Shown: positions 1-9,080, counted from the first letter of the stretch. The stretch: 64,000 nucleotides of DNA from Desulforegula conservatrix Mb1Pa (GCF_000426225.1 NZ_AUEY01000004.1:1-64000), one strand, 5' to 3'. The notes: generated by a model from the letters alone, not told the origin. Numbers and translations: made by a program.

Positions 1-2
1 AA

Positions 3-269
3 CCCCATGTTACTGGAGGTGGTAAAGCAGCTGTAGAGCATCCATCCTTCAAATGGGTCAATATAATACTTGGTAACTTAAAAAATGCGCTCAAAGGTAC
101 TTATCATGCAATTAATCGCAAGCATGTTCCGCGGTACCTGGCAGAATTTCAGTACAGATTCAATCGCCGATATGATCTGCCGTCCATGATTCACAGACTG
201 ATTTATGTTGCTCTTAGGACTCCACCCATGCCATCAACCATGCTTTCTATGGCTGAAGCAGAGTGGTAA
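3..269 (+). CDS. IS1595-family (ISXO2-like) transposase, C-terminal fragment cut by window edge
   Basis: Frame 3 is open from the first base and encodes 88 residues ending in a TAA at 267-269. It contains the motifs HPSFKWVNIILGNLKNAL, GTYHAINRKHVPRYLAEFQ and RFNRRYDLP, which I recognise as the conserved C-terminal block of DDE transposases of the IS1595/ISXO2 family. The N-terminal and catalytic portion lies outside the window, so intactness cannot be judged. The stop codon abuts the stop of the convergent membrane-protein gene at 270. No clear terminal inverted repeat or target duplication was identified downstream, so the exact element end is unknown. Confidence 0.85.
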   Translation, partial: PHVTGGGKAAVEHPSFKWVNIILGNLKNALKGTYHAINRKHVPRYLAEFQYRFNRRYDLPSMIHRLIYVALRTPPMPSTMLSMAEAEW

Positions 270-1076
270 TCAGATTAAGAAAAGCGAGTCTACTGTCGGA
301 ATGGGTTTTCTATTGTTATCATCAAGCCCAAGTGCGCCCCTGAAAATAAACAAAAGGATCAAAGCAACAACAGGCAGAGTAACCATTGAAAAAATGAGTA
401 GATCATAAGGTTTTGGGCGAAATAAGGCTAAAAACATCAAGGCTATGCAAAAAAAATTGGCTGCCCATGAAAAAATACTCAGTCTTCCAATAATCTGTTT
501 TTTCTCTTCTTCGGTTTTCCCGAAGCGCATGGAATTTATCGCCTGATCCAACTCATTCTGATATTCCAGAGCAGTCAGGTTGACTATTTTCTTATCCAGC
601 AATTCAATCAGTTCTGCCCTTCTCTCAAATCTATTACCAGCAAAAACTTTCTTTTTTGGGGGATCTCTGAGTTCTAAGACAAGTCCCGTTTCACTGATTC
701 TATAGCCATTAATGTCATCCCAAATAAGCTCTTTTATTCTAAAAACTCCAAAATATTTTATCCTGTCAGGATAAATTTCAAGCTTCTCTTCTTTAAAAGC
801 GGCAAACAATCCATAGATAATCAAGAATAGACCGACAGGTAATACCATCACTGCAAGCCAGATATTACTTGACGGCATATTATTTGACGGCCATTTCCCT
901 GTTAATATTTCAAACAAAGCAAATCCCAAAACAATTACGATTATAGCGACACCAATCGAATTAAATTTTTTCCACCCAATGGCAATTCTGAAAACCGCTA
1001 CCTTATCTTGATCATATATTTCATCTGATGTCACAAAAGCATCCTTTTCCCTGTTCTCAAATCGTTTCAAGTCCAT
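270..1076 (-). CDS. Hypothetical integral membrane protein with PH-like middle region
   Basis: This 268-residue protein has two predicted membrane segments near residues 38-60 and 74-95 and another pair in the C-terminal third (about 200-245). The soluble stretch between them, with motifs such as EEKLEIYPDRIKYFG and KELIWDDINGYRI, resembles bacterial PH-like (bPH) domains, in which a strand-rich unit follows a membrane hairpin; this is pattern recognition only. The C-terminus ends directly against the transposase fragment, so the last residues may derive from insertion-sequence DNA and the original C-terminus may be altered. No strong Shine-Dalgarno is visible before the chosen ATG. Function unknown. 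Confidence 0.6.
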   Translation of the reverse strand: MDLKRFENREKDAFVTSDEIYDQDKVAVFRIAIGWKKFNSIGVAIIVIVLGFALFEILTGKWPSNNMPSSNIWLAVMVLPVGLFLIIYGLFAAFKEEKLEIYPDRIKYFGVFRIKELIWDDINGYRISETGLVLELRDPPKKKVFAGNRFERRAELIELLDKKIVNLTALEYQNELDQAINSMRFGKTEEEKKQIIGRLSIFSWAANFFCIALMFLALFRPKPYDLLIFSMVTLPVVALILLFIFRGALGLDDNNRKPIPTVDSLFLI

Positions 1077-1137
1077 TCATAAAAAACACAGCAATCCCTT
1101 AGGCACTTCATCACTTTCATAGGCTTCCGAATTCAAT

Positions 1138-2640
1138 CTATTCTAAATCACCAATTTCACCCACCCAATAATCATAATGCCCCTGCCCGTCCTTTTTCCT
1201 GAATTCGATCATATGGGTCATGCAGTCAGGGAACTCGTCCCTTCTGTGGGATACGTAAAGAACCTGAATTCCTGTTGATCTTGAAACTTCGGAAACAGTC
1301 GCAATCAATTTCATCCTGTTTTCATTGTCCAGTCCCTGACAAGGCTCGTCGAGAATGAGCATCTGCGGAAATTTGACAATGGCCCTGGCAAGAAGAACCA
1401 TTCTTTTTTCTCCGTATGAGAGAAGGTTGAAGCTTTTGTTTCCAAGATCCGAAATGCCGAGGTTTGAAAGCCATTCCATGGCCGTATTTTTCTGATTGGC
1501 CGTAACTCTTTTGTAAAGCCCGATTGAATCAAAAAAACCGGACATGACAACTTCATGAACGCTGATATTGTTTCTGTAAGCATTCTGAAATTCAGGAGAA
1601 AGAAATCCCTGCCTTGCCTTTATGTCCCAGATGCTCTCGCCAGGGCCTCTCTTCTTCCCAAAAAGTTTGATGTCATTGGAATATGCCTGGAGATGATCGC
1701 CTGAAATAAGTTTCAGAAGAGTCGATTTGCCAGCTCCGTTTGGCCCGACCATAGCCCAGTTTTCATTTCTCCTGACTGTCCAGTTGAGGTTATCCAGAAT
1801 CTTTTTTGAACCATAAGCCACATTTACATTTTTCATTACAATCACAGGCTCATCTGACACTTCATATTTCATAAGGGTTTTCTGATTCATTGATTGTTCA
1901 GAACGCTTTGCTTCAATCCTTTTGGACTCCAGAGTGTTCAGAACAGCCTCTCTTTCCCCTGAAGCAGTCACCTTGCCGTTTTCCATATAAAGAACATGGC
2001 TGATATTGTCTGAAATCTCGTCAACATGATGAGTAACAAGGATGATGGAAGTATCAAGATCTGACAGTTTCCTGAAAAAATCGGTCATCTTCGGCCTTAT
2101 TTCTGAATCAAGTCCATCATAAGGCTCGTCAAGAATAAGAATCCTGTGGGATTTAAGAAGAGCGCGTGTAATCAGAAATTTGCGCATCTCTCCATTTGAA
2201 AGATGGACAATGGGGGAATCGAGAATCGGCGCTATGCCAGAAGATTCGATGAGTTCATCAAGGTTATTGCCTGGCTCAGGATGATTCGCCGCTTCACCAA
2301 GCATCTGACGGACAGTTGCGCCCTCGTCTACGCTTCCTGCAAAGTCCCTCGAATATGACTGCCTGTGTTCGTTTGCCATCAGCTGCTGATGCATTTCAAA
2401 AGATACGCTTGAAATGCTGGAACGGAGATCTTTGTCCATATATGTGACAGTCCCCCGGGAATACGGCAGCCTGCCCTGAATCACCTGCATTAAAAGGGTT
2501 TTACCGCATCCGTTTGGACCTACAACGGCCCAGTTCTGGTCTTTCTGTATTTCCCAGTATATATTTTCAAGAATATTTTTCCCGTTTCTGGTGAAAACCA
2601 GATTTTCAATCTTTATGAGTGAATCAATTTTATTATTCAT
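1138..2640 (-). CDS. Twin ABC-domain ATPase, ModF-like
   Basis: A 500-residue soluble protein with two complete ABC ATPase domains in tandem. The first has Walker A GPNGCGKT near residue 42, signature LSNGEMRK and Walker B ILILDEP; the second has Walker A GPNGAGKST near 296, signature LSYGEKR and Walker B MLILDEP. There is no membrane segment. Length and arrangement match E. coli ModF (about 490 aa), a molybdenum-locus ATPase of unclear role, and similar two-domain ATPases. No permease or binding-protein gene lies beside it, so a transport role is not supported. It could instead be a stand-alone regulatory or stress ABC ATPase. The ModF assignment is family level. Confidence 0.75.
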   Translation of the reverse strand: MNNKIDSLIKIENLVFTRNGKNILENIYWEIQKDQNWAVVGPNGCGKTLLMQVIQGRLPYSRGTVTYMDKDLRSSISSVSFEMHQQLMANEHRQSYSRDFAGSVDEGATVRQMLGEAANHPEPGNNLDELIESSGIAPILDSPIVHLSNGEMRKFLITRALLKSHRILILDEPYDGLDSEIRPKMTDFFRKLSDLDTSIILVTHHVDEISDNISHVLYMENGKVTASGEREAVLNTLESKRIEAKRSEQSMNQKTLMKYEVSDEPVIVMKNVNVAYGSKKILDNLNWTVRRNENWAMVGPNGAGKSTLLKLISGDHLQAYSNDIKLFGKKRGPGESIWDIKARQGFLSPEFQNAYRNNISVHEVVMSGFFDSIGLYKRVTANQKNTAMEWLSNLGISDLGNKSFNLLSYGEKRMVLLARAIVKFPQMLILDEPCQGLDNENRMKLIATVSEVSRSTGIQVLYVSHRRDEFPDCMTHMIEFRKKDGQGHYDYWVGEIGDLE

Positions 2641-2756
2641 GGATAAATGATCAGCCGTAATTATTCAGATGTTTAAAAAAGCATTAAAGATTATAATGCT
2701 AAGCCTTGAATAGTTTTCTTTATGGCATAATCCATTAAAAATAAAGGGCAGCATGA

Positions 2757-3020
2757 ATGAAAACAGGCTGGGTCCTCACATTTTTTCACATATGCATTTG
2801 CGTGCTTACATTCATATTTTTCGGTATCGGACTCGAAGGCAATAAGACCGGAGCCTATATTTTACAGGTTCTGCTTCAGCCCATGCTCTTTATATTTGAA
2901 GGAACCGCAACTGGTGGTATTTTTGTCTGGCTGCTCTTTTTCATAAACAGCATGATATGGGGTTTCGGCTTGGCCTGGGTTATAAATTTTTTATCTTTAA
3001 GGACTTCAAAAAGGAACTAG
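2757..3020 (+). CDS. Small two-helix membrane protein
   Basis: An 87-residue hydrophobic protein with two to three likely membrane segments (about 5-25, 35-55 and 58-80) and a short basic tail RTSKRN. An AAAGGG ribosome-binding sequence lies upstream of the ATG at 2757; an earlier ATG at 2753 is in another frame. Its stop is only four bases before the GTG start of the following sigma-54 activator, so the two are probably co-transcribed and perhaps translationally coupled. I do not recognise the family and assign no function. Confidence 0.55.
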   Translation: MKTGWVLTFFHICICVLTFIFFGIGLEGNKTGAYILQVLLQPMLFIFEGTATGGIFVWLLFFINSMIWGFGLAWVINFLSLRTSKRN

Positions 3021-3024
3021 TGCA

Positions 3025-4989
3025 GTGTACAACCCTGAAATAAGAGAAAAAATAGCCCCGGAATGGAAAAGATTCTGCGAGACAGGCAATGCCGATCCTT
3101 CGGTTATAAGGGATTTCATTCTGCTGTCATGGAAAAGAAGCAGAAAGATGAATGTCAGCCCTGTAAAGCCTCCAAAAAACATGATCCAGCAAGAGCTTCT
3201 GCCTGCAATCCTTGCATCAAAATCCCTGTTAATTGAAACAGCCAGACCGGTCATGGAAAAAATATATGCCTTCATAAAAGGCTCAGGCAGCCTGATTGTA
3301 CTTACTGACGAAAACGGCATAATTCTTCACTCCATGGGAGACGAGGAATACCTCATAAGTCCTGATATTCTTGCTCCGGGCAGGGACTATTCAGAATCTG
3401 CCATAGGAACAAACGGAATGGGAACATGCATATTTGAAGATCGGCCTGTCCAGATATGGGCCGAAGAGCATTATTATATGGGCTTTCAGGACTGGAACTG
3501 TTCCGCAGCAACAATACATGACGAATCTGAAAAAATCTTAGGTTGCCTTAATCTTGCCTGCCACTGGGACAAAGTTCACCAGCACACGCTCGGAATGGTG
3601 ATTGCAGCGGCCCAGGCCATTGAAGAACAGTTAAAAATCAAAAACGTACTTGCAGCAAAAACGAAAATTCTGAATGAGCGCAACGCAGTGATAGAGCTGA
3701 TGAACGACGGAATAATGGTGCTGGGAAGCAATCTCTGCATATGCCATATCAATCATCATGCATCCACTCTGCTTGGGGTCAAACCTGATTCAGGTAAAAT
3801 AATAACCGATATCATTAAATCAGGGGTTGATTTCAAGCAGCTCGCCAAAGCAGGTATTGACATACATGACAGGGAGGCTGTTCTTGAGCTTGAAAGCGGC
3901 AGAATCCAGTGCCTCATGTCTGTATCTGTAATAAAAGACAGCGGCGGCCTTGTCGTGACTCTAAAGGAAAGCGGCTCTATCAGGACATTTGTAAACAGGC
4001 TGACCGGCGCAAGGGCTGTTTTCACGTTTGACAATATAATAGGCTCGTCAGATGCTCTTAAAGAAGCCCTTGATCTTGCAAGAATCGCTGCCGGAAGCAC
4101 ATCAAACACACTTATTCTTGGTGAAAACGGCACAGGCAAGGAAATGATTGCACAGTCGATTCACACAGGAGGCAAAAGAAAAAACGGGCCATTCATAGCA
4201 GTAAACTGCGGAGCGCTTCCAAGAAATCTCATACAGAGCGAACTTTTCGGCTACGAAGGCGGCGCGTTCACAGGATCTAAAAAAGATGGGAATCCGGGTA
4301 AATTTGAGCTCGCAGACGGAGGGACAATCTTTCTGGATGAAATAGGAGACATGCCCCTCGAAGCCCAGGTCAGCCTTTTAAGGGTTCTCCAGACCGGAGA
4401 GGTTGTAAGAGTTGGCGGCAAATACCCTAAAAAGGTGGATGTCAGAATTATAGCCGCCACAAACAGGAATCTCGTGACCGCAATTTCAGACAATACTTTC
4501 AGGGAGGATCTTTTCTTCAGACTGAATGTTCTGACCATAAGCGTTCCTTCTTTAAGGGAAAGGGCGGAAGACATTCCGGTGCTTGCTCCATTTTTCGCAA
4601 AAAAGGCAGCGCTAAGCCTTGGCAGAGCATTCAGCGGGATAGATCATGAAGTTCTGAAGATACTCGCTGCCCATCCTTTTCCCGGCAATATAAGAGAGCT
4701 TGAAAACATCATGGAAAGGGCCGTCAATGTAAGCAGAACAGGATTCATAACGGCGGATGAGCTACCGGCAGCCTTGAAAAACAAATCAATCCTGACCTGG
4801 CATGTTTCAAACGAGCCTTCCTTGAAAACAGACGGCTTAAAAGACAGGGAAAAGCAGCACATAATTGAAACACTAAAGAAATCGGGCGGAAATATGAGAC
4901 AGGCAGCCAAGGCCCTTGGGATAGCAAGGAGCAGTCTGTATGCAAGGCTTTTAAAATTTGGGATAGAGAAGGACTCATTTAGACAATAA
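3025..4989 (+). CDS. Sigma-54-dependent transcriptional activator, AcoR-like
   Basis: A 654-residue enhancer-binding protein. The N-terminal GAF-like region (about 60-205, with SAIGTNGMGTC) matches AcoR/DhaR-type sensors of small metabolites. A PAS-like segment follows at about 220-320. The AAA+ domain has a Walker A GENGTGKE near 366, an intact sigma-54 contact loop GAFTG near 413, and Walker B GTIFLDEIGD near 435. A Fis-type helix-turn-helix (MRQAAKALGIARSSLYARL) closes the protein. The start is GTG at 3025, preceded by AAGGA. Target genes and ligand are not evident; AcoR relatives usually control neighbouring catabolic genes, and here the nearest candidates are the downstream lipid genes on the opposite strand. 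Confidence 0.85.
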   Translation: MYNPEIREKIAPEWKRFCETGNADPSVIRDFILLSWKRSRKMNVSPVKPPKNMIQQELLPAILASKSLLIETARPVMEKIYAFIKGSGSLIVLTDENGIILHSMGDEEYLISPDILAPGRDYSESAIGTNGMGTCIFEDRPVQIWAEEHYYMGFQDWNCSAATIHDESEKILGCLNLACHWDKVHQHTLGMVIAAAQAIEEQLKIKNVLAAKTKILNERNAVIELMNDGIMVLGSNLCICHINHHASTLLGVKPDSGKIITDIIKSGVDFKQLAKAGIDIHDREAVLELESGRIQCLMSVSVIKDSGGLVVTLKESGSIRTFVNRLTGARAVFTFDNIIGSSDALKEALDLARIAAGSTSNTLILGENGTGKEMIAQSIHTGGKRKNGPFIAVNCGALPRNLIQSELFGYEGGAFTGSKKDGNPGKFELADGGTIFLDEIGDMPLEAQVSLLRVLQTGEVVRVGGKYPKKVDVRIIAATNRNLVTAISDNTFREDLFFRLNVLTISVPSLRERAEDIPVLAPFFAKKAALSLGRAFSGIDHEVLKILAAHPFPGNIRELENIMERAVNVSRTGFITADELPAALKNKSILTWHVSNEPSLKTDGLKDREKQHIIETLKKSGGNMRQAAKALGIARSSLYARLLKFGIEKDSFRQ

Positions 4990-4995
4990 GCTTAT

Positions 4996-5847
4996 CTAAC
5001 ATTCCATCACGCCCCAAAGATCAATTGCCCCGCAGGCCATTTCAAGACCATGCTCATAGCCTTTTAAAAGGTCGGACTTTTTTCTGCTCAATCTTGATAT
5101 TCTGAATTCGTCAGGCGGGTTTATTTCTATTATTTTTATTCCTTGAGGAGGGGTGCGTATAAGCGAAACTGATTCGTTATATTTATCTGCACGGACGAGC
5201 ATGGCATCCCCGAGATCAGATGGAATAGGCATGTAGGGCATCACAAACTTTTGCACCAAGCTCTTCTGCTTTTTGTAATTCTTGTGACGTGTCCGTATCA
5301 CCATTATGCGGGTCGCGCCCATATTGATGGCCTCCCGGACTGGTATTGAGTCTGCGATCCCGCCGTCAGTGGTTTCGGCTCCATCTATAACAGGAAATTT
5401 TCTATAAACAACAGGAAGCGCACTTGAAGCCTTCAAGACATCCTCGAGCGATCCGGCGTCAGTGTTCCTGTATATTGCCCGACCTGTGGAAGCATCTGTC
5501 AAAGCAACAATAAAAGGCCGTTTCTTTTCGTATATCCTTTTAAGATCAATACGCATCTCAGAAATAGTAATATCCCATAGCCAGTCAAGATCCATAAGAT
5601 GTCCGCCCTTCAGAAATCGTGCAAGACTCATGAATTCTGGCCTTAGGGCATAATCAGAGTAAATCTTCAGGTTTCTTCCAGGCATTTCTGCAAGAAATGA
5701 CGCAAGATTGCAGGCTCCTGACGAAACACCGATGTAAAGATCAAAGGGGTCAAAACCCTTCGAGAGAAAACCGTCAAGCACCCCGGTTGAAAAAACACCG
5801 CGCATTGCGCCGCCTTCCACAACGATTGCGTTTTTTATATCAGCCAT
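4996..5847 (-). CDS. Patatin-like phospholipase, YjjU/RssA type
   Basis: A 283-residue serine acyl hydrolase of the patatin family. The glycine-rich oxyanion motif EGGAMRGVF is near residues 11-19, the nucleophile elbow GVSSG places the catalytic serine at 43, and the DGG motif places the catalytic aspartate at 161, so the Ser-Asp dyad is intact. No signal peptide is visible, which suggests a cytoplasmic or membrane-associated enzyme. It starts almost at the stop codon of the upstream acyl-ACP thioesterase gene (one base between), so the two form a tight pair concerned with acyl-chain release or lipid turnover. The specific substrate is unknown. Confidence 0.85.
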   Translation of the reverse strand: MADIKNAIVVEGGAMRGVFSTGVLDGFLSKGFDPFDLYIGVSSGACNLASFLAEMPGRNLKIYSDYALRPEFMSLARFLKGGHLMDLDWLWDITISEMRIDLKRIYEKKRPFIVALTDASTGRAIYRNTDAGSLEDVLKASSALPVVYRKFPVIDGAETTDGGIADSIPVREAINMGATRIMVIRTRHKNYKKQKSLVQKFVMPYMPIPSDLGDAMLVRADKYNESVSLIRTPPQGIKIIEINPPDEFRISRLSRKKSDLLKGYEHGLEMACGAIDLWGVMEC

Positions 5848-5848
5848 G

Positions 5849-6580
5849 TCAAATTTTACCCCGAAAAGTGATCATACCGCCTGCAAAAATTTTCTCCCCC
5901 ATGATCCCGAATCTGTATCCGCAACCGTCCCTTGAGAGTTGTGCTCTTATAACCCCGACGCCCTTTCCTATTTCAGAGGAATAATTTATCCTGACACTCC
6001 TGATTTCCTCATCTTCCATATCACCATGGGCAAGAAGAGTTTCAACATAATCGAGATAGACCGTATTATTGACATGGCCAAGCGGGTCAAAATCAGTGCT
6101 CCTGACCGTTATATCCGCAGACAGATAAGGTTCGGACATAAAATCAGGCCTGAAAAAATCGATATCCGATTCGAGGGCTTTTCTTTCAATCGATGAATAT
6201 CCTGAATCCACGTCAGAAGGAATCTTCATGATTTTTTTGTCTTTCAGACTTACGAAAAGCCAGATACTCGATGCAGCGGCTATTTTCTCGTTTCCTGAAA
6301 AAACCTCGAAATCCCTGTAGGATCTGAAACCCCTCGACCCTCTGTGCCAGGTTATTATTTCAAGACGTTCTCCGTATGCTGGGTATCTGTAAAAATCCAT
6401 GGCGAGCCTGTTAAGAACCCAGCCAACTCCTCTGGCAGTTAGATCCTCTGATCCGAACCCAGCCTTTTCGGAATGATCTGCCGCAGCCTCCTGAAACTGT
6501 CTTAAAATCGCCGAAAGCTTCATTTTATAAGAAGTATTCACTTCGTGATATTCGACTCTGTGCTTCCTTATCACTTCCAT
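5849..6580 (-). CDS. Acyl-ACP thioesterase family protein
   Basis: This 243-residue protein resembles bacterial acyl-ACP thioesterases (FatA/FatB-like, double hotdog fold). The N-terminal hotdog carries RHRVEYHEVNTSYK-like and LRQFQEAAADHS-like signatures, with WVLNRLAMDFYRYP in the middle. The second hotdog has the diagnostic DFDPLGHVNNTVYLDYVE, in which the Asn and His residues align with the catalytic set of the family. It would hydrolyse acyl-ACP to free fatty acid in the cytoplasm. It is followed directly by the patatin-like gene, implying joint expression. The start is supported by AGGTT at seven bases upstream. Confidence 0.85.
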   Translation of the reverse strand: MEVIRKHRVEYHEVNTSYKMKLSAILRQFQEAAADHSEKAGFGSEDLTARGVGWVLNRLAMDFYRYPAYGERLEIITWHRGSRGFRSYRDFEVFSGNEKIAAASSIWLFVSLKDKKIMKIPSDVDSGYSSIERKALESDIDFFRPDFMSEPYLSADITVRSTDFDPLGHVNNTVYLDYVETLLAHGDMEDEEIRSVRINYSSEIGKGVGVIRAQLSRDGCGYRFGIMGEKIFAGGMITFRGKI

Positions 6581-6661
6581 ATATGAACCTGTGATTTTGC
6601 AATAATAATGGCAAGGTAAAAGGCCTTTGATTTCAGTCTTTTACCAGGCCATCAAAATCGA

Positions 6662-7432
6662 TTATTCTCCGGTGAAGACCGCCGGCCGTTTTTCAAGGAA
6701 TGCGGTGAAACCTTCGACCGCATCCTTTGAATTCATGGCAACATTGCTCATTTCTTCCTCAACCTTAAGGCCTGCGTCAACTCCTTCGTATATTCCTGCA
6801 GACATTGCCTTAAGAACTCCTGTTACAGCAAGAGGAGGACGGGCTGCGAGCTTTGTGGCAAGATCCATGGCCTTGTTCATAAGATCCGCAACAGGCGCCG
6901 TGTCATTAAGCATTCCAGCGGCAAGTGCCTCTTCGGCAGAAAGGCGATGACCGAATAGAATCATATCGAGCGCCTTCTGCTTTCCGGTGGCCATCATTAG
7001 CCTCTGGGTTCCGCCCCAGCCTGGAATTATGCCGAGATTAAGCTCTGTAAGACCTGTTTTTGCTCCGTTATCATTGGCCATTATTCTGAAATGGCAGCAA
7101 AGGGCTAACTCAAGTCCACCGCCTAATGCATGACCATTCATTGCGGCAATGACAGGTTTCGGGAATCTGTCCACCCTCCTCCAAAGGTCACGGCCCATGG
7201 CAGCAGTCTTTACGGCATTTCCTGCGTCGCTCACGTCAAAACCGGCTGAGAAGCACTTATCCCCTGCTCCAGTAATAATGACGACCCTCACATTCTTGTC
7301 AGCCTCAACATCATCCAGTACCTTTTGAAAATCCTCCATTGCGCCAAGATTCCAGGAATTGGCTGAAGGCCTGTTTATCGTGACAATGGCGACATGGTTT
7401 TTCTTATCGAGCAGGACATTCGTAAGTTCCAT
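6662..7432 (-). CDS. Enoyl-CoA hydratase/isomerase (crotonase family)
   Basis: A 256-residue crotonase-fold enzyme for hydration of 2-enoyl-CoA in beta-oxidation. The CoA/oxyanion region CFSAGFDVSD is near residue 60, and both catalytic glutamates of true hydratases appear conserved: one in HALGGGLELAL and one in TELNLGIIPGWGGTQR. This favours hydratase over dehalogenase or decarboxylase activity. A GGAG ribosome-binding site precedes the ATG. It is one of five CoA-metabolism genes on this strand, but gaps of 250-580 bp suggest separate transcripts rather than one operon. Confidence 0.9.
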   Translation of the reverse strand: MELTNVLLDKKNHVAIVTINRPSANSWNLGAMEDFQKVLDDVEADKNVRVVIITGAGDKCFSAGFDVSDAGNAVKTAAMGRDLWRRVDRFPKPVIAAMNGHALGGGLELALCCHFRIMANDNGAKTGLTELNLGIIPGWGGTQRLMMATGKQKALDMILFGHRLSAEEALAAGMLNDTAPVADLMNKAMDLATKLAARPPLAVTGVLKAMSAGIYEGVDAGLKVEEEMSNVAMNSKDAVEGFTAFLEKRPAVFTGE

Positions 7433-7582
7433 TTTCTTGTTCTCCGTGTTCAGAATTTTATATAGATGACAATATATTAAAAAAATGGCTATGCACTTTC
7501 CTCAGTATGGTTGCATGAGTTGAAAAATTTGAATTCTTGAAATTTAAGAGAGTATTGTTTTTCAATAATCTGACATCACCAT

Positions 7583-7616
7583 AAAGTTTTTGCGGAGCTT
7601 TTTCCAAAAAAGCGAC
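7583..7616 (+). repeat. Dispersed hairpin repeat, copy 1 (partial)
   Basis: Contains TTTTTGCGGAGCTTTTT and AAAAAAGCGAC, the core of the dispersed intergenic repeat. The GCTTTTT and AAAAAGC arms can form a short hairpin. The usual CCGCCGGAGGC tail is missing here (CTTCC instead). It lies between the enoyl-CoA hydratase and 3-hydroxyacyl-CoA dehydrogenase genes. Confidence 0.7.
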
Positions 7617-7635
7617 TTCCTTACTGATACAGGAA

Positions 7636-7665
7636 GGCTCTCATAACTGAAATTATGAAAGAGCC
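7636..7665 (-). terminator. Hairpin downstream of the 3-hydroxyacyl-CoA dehydrogenase gene
   Basis: GGCTCTCATAA is complementary to TTATGAAAGAGCC apart from a two-base bulge, giving a stable stem with a six-base loop about 20 bases after the stop codon. No long T-run follows on the minus strand, so termination strength is uncertain. Confidence 0.45.
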
Positions 7666-7686
7666 ACATAAAAAACATCAGCTAAC

Positions 7687-8838
7687 TTATCTGTAAGCGC
7701 CTTCCCTTATAAGTCTGGCTGGTTTGAAAACCTCCTTACCATATTTTTCAGATAGCCCTTCTAATCTTTTGCATAGATCTTCAGGCTGAATTCCCTTTAT
7801 GACGGCAATAAGTCCGAGTGCATTTCCAGTCGCGTTTTTTATGGCGACATCGACATCATCGAATGAACAGGCACCCTGTTCGACTATTTTTGCAGCCTCG
7901 TTGGAATTTACGGCAACAATGTCCATGGGATCAAATTTATCTGTATTTTTGGAAAGATCTATTACAGCTCTGCCGTTTTCCCATTTGAAAATTCCAGATC
8001 CAGTCTTTTTCCCAAGCTCTCCAGCCTGAAATTTTGCTGTGAGTGTTTTGCCCATGGCAAAATCAGGATGAACAGACTGGGCAAAATAGCCGCTGACATG
8101 GTAATTGATGTCAACGCCTGTGTAGTCGATGACTTCATATGGCCCCATGGGCATTCCGAGCCTTCTCATTACGGCATCGACCTCATCCGGAGCAGCCTCG
8201 CCTTTGTCCAGGATGCTGTTAAGAAGAATGGATGCAGGAGCCTGTACACGGTTTACTATGAACCCTGGAACATCCTTATGTACCCTCACTGGTATCTTTT
8301 TGTTCTTTAAAACAAAATCGTAACAGACCTGCATGGTTTCCTCAGATGTCTTATCACCTTTTATGACTTCAACCAGTTTCATTATGATGGCAGGGTTGAA
8401 ATAATGAAGCCCTACAAATTTCTCCGGCCTTTTGGTGGCAGAGGCAATTTCTGAAATACTCATGGTTGAAGTGTTTGACGCAAGGATTGCATGGGAAGGA
8501 GCGGCGTTGTCGACTATTCTGAAAGTTTCCTTCTTAAGATCCATGATCTCAGGTATCGCTTCAATGACAAGATCCGCCTCTTTTACAGCCTCTTCAAGAT
8601 CAACACAGGAAACAAGAAGTTCATTCTTTATCTTCTCATAATGATCCGGAGCAACCTTCCCCTTGCTGACAAGTTTTTCAAGGCTCTCATGGATTCTTGA
8701 AACGCCCTTATCCACATATTCTTTTTTTACGTCCCTTAAAAAAACCTTATATCCTGCGATAAGCGCCACTTCCGCAATGCCGTGACCCATGTCTCCAGCG
8801 CCTAAAACTGCTATTGTCCTGATGTCATCTACTTTCAT
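7687..8838 (-). CDS. 3-hydroxyacyl-CoA dehydrogenase
   Basis: A 383-residue NAD-dependent dehydrogenase that oxidises 3-hydroxyacyl-CoA to 3-ketoacyl-CoA. The Rossmann motif GAGDMGHGIAEVA is at 13-25 and an acidic residue of the NAD site follows at LRD. The catalytic His lies in VGLHYFNPA near residue 143. The canonical C-terminal domain is followed by a second, shorter copy (about 300-380, DPMDIVAVNSNEAAKIVEQG), making it about 100 residues longer than the stand-alone 3-hydroxybutyryl-CoA dehydrogenase; this duplicated form is known in some archaea and deltaproteobacteria. An inverted repeat at 8922-8937 upstream may be an operator. Confidence 0.9.
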   Translation of the reverse strand: MKVDDIRTIAVLGAGDMGHGIAEVALIAGYKVFLRDVKKEYVDKGVSRIHESLEKLVSKGKVAPDHYEKIKNELLVSCVDLEEAVKEADLVIEAIPEIMDLKKETFRIVDNAAPSHAILASNTSTMSISEIASATKRPEKFVGLHYFNPAIIMKLVEVIKGDKTSEETMQVCYDFVLKNKKIPVRVHKDVPGFIVNRVQAPASILLNSILDKGEAAPDEVDAVMRRLGMPMGPYEVIDYTGVDINYHVSGYFAQSVHPDFAMGKTLTAKFQAGELGKKTGSGIFKWENGRAVIDLSKNTDKFDPMDIVAVNSNEAAKIVEQGACSFDDVDVAIKNATGNALGLIAVIKGIQPEDLCKRLEGLSEKYGKEVFKPARLIREGAYR

Positions 8839-8921
8839 CTTTAATCCTTAATAAAGAGCTTAAATTTGTTTTAAAGCTGATTAGCTCAGCCTAAAGCCAT
8901 AAAATCCGACAATCATTAAAG

Positions 8922-8937
8922 TTTACGCTAACGTAAA
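8922..8937. promoter_or_regulatory. TTTACG-CTAA-CGTAAA inverted repeat, candidate operator
   Basis: TTTACGCTAACGTAAA is a six-base inverted repeat with a four-base centre, about 85 bp upstream of the 3-hydroxyacyl-CoA dehydrogenase start. From memory it resembles sites of the MerR-family regulator LiuR in proteobacterial acyl-CoA and branched-chain amino acid genes. No such regulator is in the window, so the assignment is tentative. Confidence 0.4.
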
Positions 8938-9053
8938 TAAAATAATTAATTCACTACCAAAACTAACAGTGGTTTGCAAAACAAACTTTGATTCATAAAA
9001 ACCATATCCCAGCCCCAAAGGCCCCAATGATTTTGAATTAAAGATTTCCCGTA

Positions 9054-9080
9054 GGGTGCGTGCCGTCCTTGCACGCACCC
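9054..9080 (+). repeat. GGGTGCGTGC hairpin repeat
   Basis: GGGTGCGTGC and GCACGCACCC form a perfect 10-bp stem with a seven-base loop, followed by only three T residues. It belongs to the same loose GGTGCG-type family as the hairpins at 24016, 31126 and 50173. No plus-strand gene ends here, so a terminator role is unclear. Confidence 0.6.
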
